DNA of 64,000 nt, taken from contig JAHRBS010000007.1 in assembly GCA_024305745.1 (NCBI GenBank), positions 930,001 to 994,000 on the forward strand, read 5' to 3'. Below, one piece after another: positions 1 through 10,438 of the stretch. The DNA comes from Polyporus tsugae (taxonomy: Eukaryota > Basidiomycota > Agaricomycetes > Polyporales > Polyporaceae). The position numbers were made by a program, and so were the translations under genes. Position 1 is the first letter of the stretch, and each line of letters starts with the position of its first letter. The notes below the pieces were generated by a model. It saw only the letters and a program-made list of their open reading frames with translations. It did no database searches and was not told the origin of the DNA.

Positions 1-353
1 GTTTGTAGTCGTAGGTAGCTTTGCTAGTACTTTTTTGCTACATCTCCGAGTGCTCGTCGTACTCGCCTGGCCCGGCCCGCCGGGTCGTCCCGGTCCTGCC
101 GATGGGCATGTCGCCCATGCGCTCTGACTTGTATGCGTCCGTTTCTAGGCTGTTGTGTCTCTCCGCGCTCTCGCAACTTGCTTCTCCCAATGTCTTCCCG
201 ACCATTTGCCTCATATTTTTTTTTACATCTTATGGCACATGGAATATGCGGTTCAACGAGGACCCGAGGCCGTGACCGACTGACTATGTCATCACTGCCC
301 CACTCACTCCTATCTCGCACTTAGCTTCAATCCACAACCTTCGTGCCTCACCT
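1..353. other. Upstream region of the first MYND gene
   Basis: No gene is supported here. The stretch precedes the ATG at 354 and presumably holds the promoter and 5' leader of the MYND gene that starts there. Open frames on both strands are short and show no recognisable domain. Confidence 0.5.
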
Positions 354-541
354 ATGGCTATGCCAGAAAACTTCGGTGTCTTACCTTATATGCCCCTTTC
401 TGTTCCGGCTCTGAGGCACTGCGACCATTGCGACAAAGGACGGGACAGGTCTCAAGACGTCACCCTGAGGAGATGTGCGGGATGCTCGAGGGCGATGTAT
501 TGTAGCAAGGAGTGCCAGAAAGCAGCCTGGCCTATCCACAG
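354..541 (+). pseudogene. MYND zinc-finger exon 1 of a transposon-split gene
   Basis: This exon encodes about 62 residues starting at ATG 354. It ends in a MYND finger with the spacing CDHC, then CAGC, YCSKEC, and a final QKAAWPIHR before the donor AG|GTGAGC (542). MYND fingers are protein-protein interaction modules that bind zinc through C/H residues. The exon stops at phase 2, exactly like exon 1 of the paralogues at 19737 and 23006. The expected second exon is not next to it: the intron is interrupted by a 1.6 kb transposon at 593, and a 7 kb transposon sits at the acceptor. The matching body exon lies at 9269-10072. I call the locus a disrupted gene; a transcript crossing 8.7 kb of transposon would be needed for it to work. 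Confidence 0.85.
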
Positions 542-592
542 GTGAGCCGCGTATATTCTTACCAATACCCTGCACTGTTGCAGATCCTGAAC

Positions 593-2232
593 CCCAGTGA
601 AAAGTCCGTCAACTGGGACCATTTCGTGTGATTCAGCCTGGCGTCTATCGTTTTTAAATCATCCGGAATGATGTCGAATGATAAAATGAGACTGAATATT
701 TTGGGAACAACTGAGAGCATCTGGAAGCCGACTCACGCGAAGATACGGGCATACTAGGGCTCCCAGCAGGTCCATCCTCATTTCAGGTTATTTGGGAGCA
801 TTCACGCAAGTTTTGGTTGATGCCAAATCATTTCATTATATGCTGTACTATGCGACTGCGAATATGGTCCATACGTAGTACTACGGTGCAGTAGATAGTA
901 GAGAAAAACGTATTACGACAGATGCATATGGAGGGCAGAGTCGATGAGCCGGCTTGCGGGACATGGCGCCGAGTACATCGGGCGCGACGACTTCGAGCGG
1001 GTGTGCGCACGCAGAGCTCAGGGCTCGACATGTGCTGGTAGGCGCAGCCAGGGATGCCATGCTTCTCCACGAGGAAGACCTTCAAGGGGAGCTGAAGATG
1101 GGCCGGTGATCATGTGTGCGGGGGAGGGAGAGGTGCGGCGAGGCGGTCGAGAGGAGGACGAGGATCGAGTAGACGTACGACGGGCTCGACGAGCCATGGG
1201 TCGGATACTGACAGTTTTGGTGAGTGACACAACCACAACAGAGAAGAGGAAGAGGGAGGGAGCGCGACACGCCACATGTACCTGTAGCGGAGGGAGTCCA
1301 AGAGGCACTCAAACTCACACCTGGAGACATCCGGGAGGATGATCACAGGGCAGTCAGGCTTGCTGGGGCCGTGGCCGAGCTCGCGCTAGGAGAGGTCATT
1401 GAAGTACTTGAGTTGCACTCGAGGAAATAGCGGCGGATCCGGAACAGAGTTTTCTCGACCTACGTCTGGAATTGCAGTGACGCGGGTGGGTGGGCGTAGC
1501 GAAAACGACGGTATCGCAGCGATGACCGCCTTGGACACCCCGAGGATTTTGGGGAAAACCTACCAGACATGTCCAAGGACCGGCCAGAGGCGATTGAAGC
1601 CAACTTGCCGCCGCGAATAGACAAGAAAAAATTGGGGACTCACCTGAATCAAATCCTTGCAACCCCCAGTGTCCACCACGCACGTCCGAGCACGGACAAT
1701 CACCGTGCAATGACCTGCGGCCAGGTGCAGGACTTCTGCCACGTCACAAATGAAAAGACTGACATACTACCCAAAGCCATCGAAGATGACGATGCGGCCT
1801 GAGAGCGAGATGCTGTCCTTGCAGTACAAGCAGCATTGAAGAGGACACTTACAATACAGCCTTCTGCAAAAGGCCGGAAGTGGATGTGAGTCAGGGAGGG
1901 TGGGACATCCAGCAGGCGGAGCGGTCATTGGAGGTGGTCGCTGACGAAGATGAGGGAGAGGGGGAAGCGCTCAAGGCGACTCGAGCGGACTTGTGCTCGT
2001 CACTGGATCCCTGCGATCATGCGACCTCCAAGCTGCAAGCTGGTGAACAAATGAGGTGAGGGGACGAGAGCACACCTCGCAGTGTATTGCAAGCTAGTGA
2101 CAGGCAAGTACGAGGTAGAAGCACCGAGGTGAGCGGTCCAAATGGTCTCAGCTGTTGTCAAATGGTAAGTGCCGTGAGACTGGCCGTCTCAGTTGATCTG
2201 AAATGGCCCCAAATGGGGGACTTTTCACTGGG
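593..2232. mobile_element. Non-autonomous DNA transposon, CCCAGTG termini, 7-bp TSD
   Basis: The element is 1640 bp long. The left end reads CCCAGTGAAAAGTCC and the right end is its inverted copy GGACTTTTCACTGGG. Similarity between the ends continues inward (TGGGACCATTTC against TGGGGCCATTTC). It is flanked by the direct repeat CCTGAAC at 586-592 and 2233-2239, a 7-bp target-site duplication. About 110 bp at the left end, including the stretch near 660-705, closely matches the left end of the transposase-bearing element at 2265. The right ends also match, so this is probably a deletion derivative mobilised by that element's transposase. I find no credible coding sequence inside; the open frames between 944 and 2308 have no recognisable motif. 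It sits within intron 1 of the MYND gene. Confidence 0.85.
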
Positions 2233-2752
2233 CCTGAACATCTGCATACGATCAAGGTCTCAATCCCAGTCAAAAGTCCGACATTTGAGCCCATTTCATA
2301 CCAATTGACTCAGCATCTGATGCTCCTGTATCATCCGGAATGATGTTGAATGATAAAATGAGACTGAATCTTTTGTAGTTAGCTAGAATGATCTGCAGAT
2401 GCTCTTTGCTCTCGGCTTGTCCTGTAGGTTGGCGTGAAATGATACGAAATCATATATCGCTGTGCCTTCCCTACCGGCGTCAGACATGTCCTCATTTCCG
2501 GTCATTTGGATTCGCCTGGCACCATCATGTCTGGTCACTCGGATTCAATTCACGGTATATGGGTCATGGGCACAAAATGACATTAATGACATCATAATCT
2601 AGCTGCGATGGGCACAAAAACGAGCGTGGTGTAGCGAGAATCAATAGGACTTATTAATGGGGGTATAGAATGTGAGAACTTGAACTGGCGCAAGTGGGAA
2701 CAATTGCGGTTGGATCAAGAGCAGCGGCGCGTGCTCGGTTGAGGTGTCCACG

Positions 2753-5337
2753 TCAGGAAGCTCTCGATCGCTGTACAGATAGAGTTTGTAAGCCGCTCAA
2801 ATCGAGAAAGTGAATGAACCTGGGACTTACTGTAACACGCTCTGAGGTCCGTTGGGCTCGTTGATTCTCCGTGGCTTCTTTATTGTACTCCTGCAAAACG
2901 AAACAGTGAGTGACGAAGTGTGACATAGAAGTATATGAGAATCGCACCCGTTTTTCTTCATTGGACAGCGCAGTCCAGGCTTTCTGACAATCGCTGTCAG
3001 TCACATCCTTGTCTTTATCAATCATCTGACCGATAAAGATATTCCTAGGAAACCCTGTTAAATACGGAGTCGCTGAGGATGAGGACAACATACTTTCCAC
3101 TAGACTTGCTAGAATCATACATAGTTCTTGCCATTCGGGCTGTCCTGCCGCCATGACGACCCGGCTTTGATGTTTTCGTACCCGACATGCTTCCGGCATC
3201 CTGTTCATGGTCCGTGGGAATGGATGCACTTCCTAAGTCTGCGTTCATCAACGTGCTGATTGTTGAGCTGCCCTGGATCTGCCGCGATGAAGCCACCATA
3301 GGTTGCGGTGGTGCAGTCCTGCGCAGAATTGGGCTAGGGAAAAAGGTCACACAGGAAGGGATTGTGCGCAAAAAAACACGTACAATGGGTTGGGGGTTTG
3401 CACGACCGGTGTTGACTTAGACAGCGCGGATATGTTGGTGGCCGTGCCGGCTGGTCCTCAGGCCGGGTCGGACGATGCAGACCCGGAAAGAGCAATGGAT
3501 GCTGCAGGGCTGGATACAGAGGGTAGGTGAGACAGTACTGTTGAGACAGATATGGGGGCAGTGGGAGAAGACGGAGCATATAGCACATTAATGGGTGCAG
3601 GCGAAAGAGATGTGGATGGCTCAGGCAAAGGAGATGCTGGAGGTGCAGGCAAAGGACTCAGGGGCGTGGGCAAAGGAGATGCCGGAGGTGCCTCTGCTGG
3701 TGGAGTGGCAAGTGAAGGGGATGCTGGAGGTGGCGCATATGAAGAGGAGGCCAGAGGTGGCACAGACAAAGAGGAGGCCAGAGGTGGCGCAGGTGAGGGA
3801 GAGGCTGGAGGCAGTGCAAGTGGAGTGGACCTCAGTGGGCCGGATGTCACTTGAGGCACCGAGGAGCTGTTCAAATTGAGTGAAACACTGGGCTGGGGTA
3901 TTGACGAAGAGGCCATGGATGAGGTGGGTACAGACAGAACAGAGGGAGTGGATATGCCAGCCGAAATGGAGGTTATCGGTGTGGGCAAAGAAGATGACAA
4001 TGATGCTGGAACTGGGACGGGCACAAAGGGAACAGTTGAAGTGGGTGTAGATGGAGGGGGTGTAGGAGATGGGAAGGGCAGAGTGGCGGCGCCGGTGGCA
4101 ACGTTCCGGATATGTTTGGCCTGCGGGGGAGGTGTGGCGTACCAGTCTTCTCCTGGTCGCTTTTCAGCTAGTGTGCTGGCAACCAAACCTGTGGGAAGAT
4201 GGAGTTTCGCCCAGCCAGGCCACAGGTTTGTCATTAGGAGCTCCACCTTCCACAAGCCTCCTTCGCAAAATAACAGCATGGGAAAATAGTGAACAAGAGT
4301 ACTGTAGATGTACACATGGACCTCGTGAGTGGCCTCGCTCCACTTTGATGGAGCCTGGCCACTCCATCGCAGCGAGTAAGCGAGGGAGTAAGCCAGATTG
4401 CAGATCTGCACAACCGTGTGACTGGAGACTGATTCGGCATATGGCTTCCCTTCGCACACCTCTTCGATGTACAGCTACAAGACATTCTCATCTTCCTGAG
4501 GCCGTTCTCCATGCTTTCAACTCGACTTGGTAAGGTGTCGGTTATTCCACGCTGATCTGGTCCAGTACGAGAAGGTGACACCGGGCGGCTTCTCGAGACC
4601 AGCTGGGAGTCGCATGCCTTGGCCGAGGGTGATACGGGTGTGGGCCCACCCCACAACACCAGATTTCTCATGAGGTGTTGCTGCAGAACCGGGTCCGGGG
4701 AGTGATGGGGATGTTGAATTGACACTGAGCAATTGAGGAACAGCACAAATGAGATTGTTGTTCATGTCCCTACATGATTGAGTGAGTACAGTGATATGGT
4801 GCAGGAAACACTTATGGCGACTTACTTGTACGTATTTATCTGTGTGTGAAACTCCGCGTTTTCTGCCTGGAGCTTCTTGATGAGCTCACTGCACTGTTGA
4901 TAAGCTGCATTTCCGGAGGCGCACAGCTGGTCGTGGTCAGCGTAGGCAACATACATCGTCCGGAGTTCTCGATTGTCGGAGGGCATGGACCCGGACCTTG
5001 GATTGAACTGCAAGCATGACACGTGTCAGTATCCTGTCTCAGCGGGGCCCGATTGAGAATGGAAACTCACGAAATCGTCGCCAATTGACATGTTATGAGG
5101 TGTTTGAAAGAGCAAAAAAGGAACCTGAGAGCCGCCTGAGGCGAGAGGCCATGACTGATATGCTGGGGCTGGAGTCAAACTGCCTGTGGGATTGAAGGGA
5201 GCATACGGAGGTGTCGCAGTAGGGGTAGTGTGAGACCGGAGTCCAAGCGAGTGGAGATTATGGAGAGAACTAAGATTAGAGAGAGCATTACTGTCCTCCA
5301 TGGGCAGGAAGGGGGATGGAGTGCCGGGGTTGGACAT
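2753..5337 (-). CDS. Transposon-borne coiled-coil protein with HMG-box-like C-terminus
   Basis: This is a multi-exon gene directly downstream of the transposase gene on the same strand. Exon 1 (ATG 5337 to 5071) is rich in Ser and Pro. Exon 2 (5007-4826) has a short heptad-like stretch (CSELIKKLQAENAEFHTQI). Exon 3 starts at 4769 and includes WAHTRITLGQGMRLPAGLEK. A further exon below about 4500 encodes a W/Y-rich segment and then a long Pro/Ser/Ala-rich low-complexity tract down to about 3460. The last exons, near 3140-2753, carry IFIGQMIDKDKD, then WTALSNEEK, EYNKEA and a stop at 2753. The W..LS.EEK...Y...A pattern resembles helices 2-3 of an HMG box. The exon borders around 4520 and 3440 are uncertain. 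A DNA-binding role is inference from that pattern; nothing else is recognised. Confidence 0.5.
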
Positions 5338-5500
5338 CCTCAAAGGACAATATGGTAGATGGCAGAGCAGGGGGTGCAGTGGAGGAAGGATCTGTCCTAT
5401 TCCCCTTTCGGGAAGGCGCCCATGGAGACGATGCACCAAGGTTTCGACTTGCGGAACCACTGCACACCGACACAAATCATGGCTCATAGTACATACAAAA

Positions 5501-8500
5501 TCAGTCATATATATCGTCATTGGTATCCTCCTCCATAAATACACCATCACCTCCAAGTTTCTCCATCATGAAATATGGAACACTAGTATAGCCAGGTACG
5601 CAAGGTAGAGGTCTATGAGAAATCATTGCGACACAGGAAACAATGTCCTTCACATTGATAACACAAAGTCCATGGTCTCCACGAGCATGGCATGCCCATA
5701 CAGTCCCCGATGACATTTCAAGCAGGTCCAAATGAGGCTCGCTATACTGTGAAACCAATGCAAGAGTTCGAGTTTGGTGGCTAACTTCTGGCACGCCGGA
5801 CTCGCCGTCCACTTGCATGTTTGGCATGTCCATCCGGAAGTAGTAGTGAACCTCTCCAAAACAGGTCCTCTCCTCGGCACCATCGTGTGTTGCGAACTAA
5901 AATGAAGCCCGGCTGAGTGGACTTGAGACACTCAGCGTGAAACAAAGGCCACCTTGACACTTACCTTGACATTGCGTGCAGTGCGCGACTGCTGTGTCCT
6001 CGCCGTCTCTCTCCAAGATGAGCGGCATATACTCCCATTCGGAAGTCGCAAGCGCGCCCAGCGTCGAACCGCAGGTGTGTCCAGCCACTCCCGTGTTGCT
6101 GCGAGATTGCCGTGCTTGTCGAGATATGCCGTAATTGCGTCGCGCTCGCAGTCTAGTACATCACGACAGCGGTCCTCACAGGGGTGCAAAGGTGCAAGCC
6201 CACCATCGAGATCATGGTGAGGCATGTTTGGAGATAGGATAGGAGGAGTGGGGTCAAGCTCGGGGAACATAGCCTTGAGACCGTTGACCTGGGCGCGTCG
6301 AAGAGCACACTGCGTAAGGTTGGCGTAGGGGTTCAAAGGCTGTCGGATTTCGCTGCCGAAGTCCCCGATGGCACGCTCAATAGGAAATTGCAAGGTGCAG
6401 ATGAGGGGACCAATGCGGAAAGTCTCAAGAGGTGTGTGGAGGAGCGCGTGCATACACTGAGGACAAAAGTGCATCCTCGACACTTTGTGTTGAACATAGA
6501 GCAACTCAAAATCATGGATGAAGTTCGAAAAGTGGACATGCGCCTCTTGGCGCTGCTTGTCCACCGTGCGCTTCCGGTACATGGTTCGAACCCCTGCTAT
6601 GAACATGCAGTAGTTCTTCCAGTATGGAAGCGGCAGGATGGTGTAGAGCATACTGGGAGCAAGGCTGTAGATCCAATTGAGAAATTCCCAGCACTTGTAC
6701 CCGCTCAAAATCTTCTCCGCAGGGTTGCGAGGTGGGCGATCGAAGAAACCCGGCAAGAACCGCGAGGCGTTGGCGACGTCAGCTCCGTGTTGTTTCCAAA
6801 CATCTCCGGTAAGACAAACCCAGTGCCAGAGGGCCTTGTCGTCACCCTGCTTTGTGTCACAGTCCATTGTTCCACGCCAGAGCTTAGTGAGGAGATCAGG
6901 GATGTTGAGACCAAAGAGGTGCATGATGTCGCCAGGGAAGAGACCAGGAATGGAAAGACAGTGCTGGGGCGAAATGCCAAGAAATAGGCTAGGTTTCGAT
7001 ATCCCGGTTTTGAGACATCGCTGTTCGTAGATGCGCTGAGAAGGAGAATTGCGCAATGACTCAACATCCCTCTCATAATCAGCTGGGGAGGCAATTACAA
7101 GCTCGGAGGGTTCGTAGTCATCGGCATTACAACCATCCTCATTGTAGCCATCCAGCTTGAGACAGACAGAGTAATAATGCGACCCCCCCGGTTTCCGACG
7201 GCCAGGGCGACGACAGCCATTTCGACAGCCGTGCTTCCCGTGGTGGCCGACGTAGCCAGTCAGATCAGGGGCACTGACAGCATCAGCCTTGGCTAGAAGG
7301 ATGAAGGGGCGGGATGTGAATATGATGTCGCGTGAAGCATCCCAGATAACCAGACCCTTATTTTGCAGTGCGGCGACGTGATGGAGCCCGGGGAAGAGGA
7401 AAGAGTCGACATTCTTTGGCTTGTTTGGGCCCGGGATGATTGCGCCTGGCAGGATGAAGCACTTCTTGTAACACTTGTTCGGAGAGACGTCGACGAGGAT
7501 CCAGATATAGATCCAACAATTGGAAGCCTTGTGTTCGTACAGTTGGGCGCCATCCATAGAGAAGATGAGCGCAATGTCGTCCGACCCAAGGAGGCCGCGC
7601 TTGACTGCGTCACAGAAGTCGTAGCCCTCATAGATATCCGTGATCTCGTCGAGCTTGCCAGAAGCCTCAAGCTCTGCGACAATGTTCGCCATGCGGCCAT
7701 CACAAAACCGCATCTCTTGCGCGGATGCAGGCGAGCGATAGCGGGCTTGGATTTGTGGACCAATTGGAAATGTGGTGAAGTGCCGCTGAGGTTTGGGGCG
7801 ACCGGCGGGGGACGTATAGCGTGGTTCACGACAAGTGGGACATTGATCGAGGGTAGCGTAGGGTCTGGTGTAGCCGATACAATTATTGGGACACATGTCG
7901 TTCACGATCTCCGTGATGCCTGTAATTTCCGCGATCTTCTTTTTGACCTAGGCCCCCAGAAAATGAACTAGTTTCTCTCTGCATTCGTCTCTTGACATAC
8001 CTGGTAAAGCGACAGTATCTCATCTTCTGGGTGGCGCTCTAGGATGGCACTCCATGTGTCGTTGTAGATCTTGTCCGATCCATCGGTATCAGCAAGGAAA
8101 AGCCTGATTGAAAGCTTTTCGTCTGGGGTAAGAGCCGGAGGAGCTTTCGGAGGATCTGAGAGACGGTGCAGAGTGTCCAGATCCAGGTTATCGTCAGCGA
8201 GATGGGGATCGGACTCAAGCGTGTGTATGAACTTGAGCGTGGCTTGGACATTCTCAATGCGAGACGTCTCTTCTGAACCATCTGAGTTAGACCCAGTGCT
8301 TGCGGGTCTCTCTTGCAATGCCAGCGGGGGTGGTGGTGGCGGAAGTTCTGGAGGATCTTCCCGGCGGGGCGTAGGTGGTGGACTAAATGATCCTGGTTGG
8401 GGCCGCTGCGGGGGAAAATCTTGCATGGTGCTGAAGGGCTCTGCATCTGTGGCCATGGCATTGTTTGGCGTGTTGTCCAAGGATGGTGGTCCGCTCGCGG

Positions 8501-8935
8501 CCGGTGCACCGCTCGTGCGCGGTGCATCGCCGTCTCGTTTGGTTTGATGCTAGCAACCACAAATCATAAGTCTACATGAATGGTCCAGTTTGAAGCACTC
8601 ACGGATTCTGCAGGGGTCTTTACCCGCTGCCGCACCTCATGCTCATCTGGCTCCGGGGTGGCGCCGACCATAGCGCGCTTCCTTTTCGAAGGAATTCGAA
8701 GTGACAGATTGCGGGGCTGGATTGTCCCTGCCGCGAGCTCCTTCTGGTAGTTCTTCTGGTGCCGATACCATGTGGAATATGGCACTCCGGGGTCTCCATT
8801 ATCAATGCATTTCCGACAGCCGCAAGGATATACGTCCATTCGACCGGGTGTTGCCACCACAGAGCCAGTCCCTGCAGAGCCCTGTGAGATCCAAGGGATA
8901 TTTAAAGTCCATTTCCGCTTACCCTCTTCCGCCAT
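5501..8935 (-). CDS. Tnp2-family (EnSpm/CACTA-like) transposase
   Basis: Four exons splice into an open frame of 1086 residues: 8935-8603, 8549-8001, 7947-5965 and 5896-5501. All use GT-AG introns of 53-68 bp and the phases agree. Near residue 40 is a CGCRKC cluster typical of the N-terminal region of these proteins, and CPNNC plus CPTC lie near residues 312-335. The catalytic core shows SMDGAQLYEH (about 404), IIPGPNKPKNVDSF (about 465), and FPGDIMHLFGLN (about 633), the family's conserved block. A CPQC motif lies near 790. The C-terminus is acidic (GVFMEEDTNDDIYD). Tnp2 proteins cut and paste DNA elements bearing their terminal repeats. No stop or frameshift is visible, so the element could be active. 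The gene starts near the right-hand end of the element and is read inward. Confidence 0.85.
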
Positions 8936-9268
8936 GTCTCCGTCCAGGGAATTGCTTGCATATCTCGGAATAGCGAAGGGAAGTTGGACATCCGACTAGT
9001 AAGGCGACCACGCGCATCTCATACAGAGCGAATCCAGAAAGGACGCAAAGCAATGCATTCGGGTACTACCTACAGGGAACTAACTCCCTAGAGGGCCAAT
9101 GAGGATGGGACGCCATGTGCAACATAGGCCGCGTCGGAGCAAGAGTCAACTAACGAACGACGATAAGCGCCGGTCAGGGCGTTTCAAATGGCCCCAATTG
9201 CTCCAAATTGGTAGCGCGCCCGTCTCAGTTGATCTCGAATTACCTCAAAGGACGGGGTTTTCACTGGG

Positions 9269-10072
9269 TCTCAATGCCGAACTGGTGCAAAAATGGCGGC
9301 TGAGCTACTGGGGAAGGACTATTCCGCACGAGAGCTTGCCCCATACGGGTTTCCGTCCCTCCAAGCGTTCAGTGATGTCATCTGCGACTTTGTCAAGGCG
9401 CATCTCTGGGCGTGGCACGCCATCGCGAAGATTCTCGTGAAGTGTCGGGGCAGCATCGCCTGGTCGCAGACCCCACCCAAATTCCTCATGTTCAACCTCA
9501 CCCCGACCCCTATGTTGTCGCGCCCTTGTGCTGAGCGGAACCCTGCTACCACATTTGTACTCGACTACTGCCAGTTCTGGGACCTCAACGGGTTCCACGC
9601 GTCTGTTCCCGGCACCGCGAGGCAGTGGGCGGAGTGGAAGGAGTCCCGCCACCACGTCGAGCGGAGTCACCAGTCCAGCAAATTCTACGCTGGCATCCTG
9701 CCCGTTCAGTTCAAGGTCAACACTGTCAACATCATGACGATGTGCCACTACATCCCACAGTTCACCCCGCCATCTGTACCTCCCCCGGAGCATGCGCAGT
9801 TCATCAACGAGCAAATCATGGGCAATGTGTTTGACGTGTGCGTGGCCAGCATCAACTCGGGCTTCCCGCTGTGCGCCGATATGGATCACCCGTCGATCGT
9901 GCTTCCGGGCCAGTTCACACATGCTCATGGCACGTCGTGGACTTGGCACGCGCTCTATTCCGATTGGCAGGACTATCATGCGGGAGGATATGAGGGGTAC
10001 AACGCTGTGATGGAGAAGATTAACCCCGTGATTCCTCCGCCGGATTTGATGAAGGTATTCCTGGTGTTCTAA
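9269..10072 (+). pseudogene. Body exon of the transposon-split MYND gene
   Basis: An open frame begins at the transposon edge and ends in PPDLMKVFLVF and a stop. The first residues (S-Q-C-R-T-G-A-K) align with the start of exon 2 in paralogues (S-M-C-R-E-Q-S-K at 19975), so this is the second exon of the gene whose finger exon lies at 354-541. It shows the family body: an LGKDY..ELAPYGF start, then a C-terminal SWTWHALYSDWQDYHAGG segment like that of the minus-strand paralogues. If both transposons are mentally removed, exon 1 (phase 2) joins this exon in frame. The function of the body domain is unknown. The ATG at 9293 could allow a finger-less protein. Confidence 0.75.
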
Positions 10073-10438
10073 CGTAACGTATGGCAACAATGGAGATCCT
10101 GAAGGCATGCACCGGTGGGTTCATTCTTCCTCGTCAATTCTAGTTTGTTTCTTGCTTATAAAGCACTGCAAGAAAAGCTGCGAAAAACGGTCCACAGTTG
10201 GCAGGGGCGTTCAAAGAGGGTGGCATGCTTTGTACATCCCAATATTGCAAGGAACGAAATACAACACCTGTTCGAAGTTAATATATACAAATACCTGACT
10301 GATGGTGCTGGGTAGTAGAGAGTGTCGTGAGGTCGGTAACTTGCAATGGCAAGGCAGCCTTAGCCCTTATGGGTAAGTTCAGAGTCGAGCATAATTGTTT
10401 GGGAAATGATGACTTACTCATGGTATGACAGGAAATCC

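Larger units (their letters stand above)
2265..9268 (-). mobile_element. Autonomous Tnp2-type DNA transposon, 7 kb
   Basis: The element is 7004 bp long with ends CCCAGTCAAAAGTCC (left) and GGGTTTTGACTGGG-like GGTTTTCACTGGG (right). Both ends match the smaller element at 593-2232. The 7-bp direct repeat TCTCAAT at 2258-2264 and 9269-9275 is its target-site duplication. It carries two genes on the minus strand: a Tnp2 (EnSpm/CACTA-like) transposase at 5501-8935 and a second gene at 2753-5337 with coiled-coil and HMG-box-like parts. Known CACTA elements start with CACTA and usually duplicate 2-3 bp, so the CCCAGTG ends and 7-bp duplications are unusual for a Tnp2 transposase. The element landed at the acceptor end of the MYND intron, and the duplication overlaps the first bases of exon 2. 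Confidence 0.85.

Noticed and set aside
944..2308. Open frames inside the small transposon
   Set aside because: They lack motifs and introns, overlap each other on both strands, and cross the element end near 2232.
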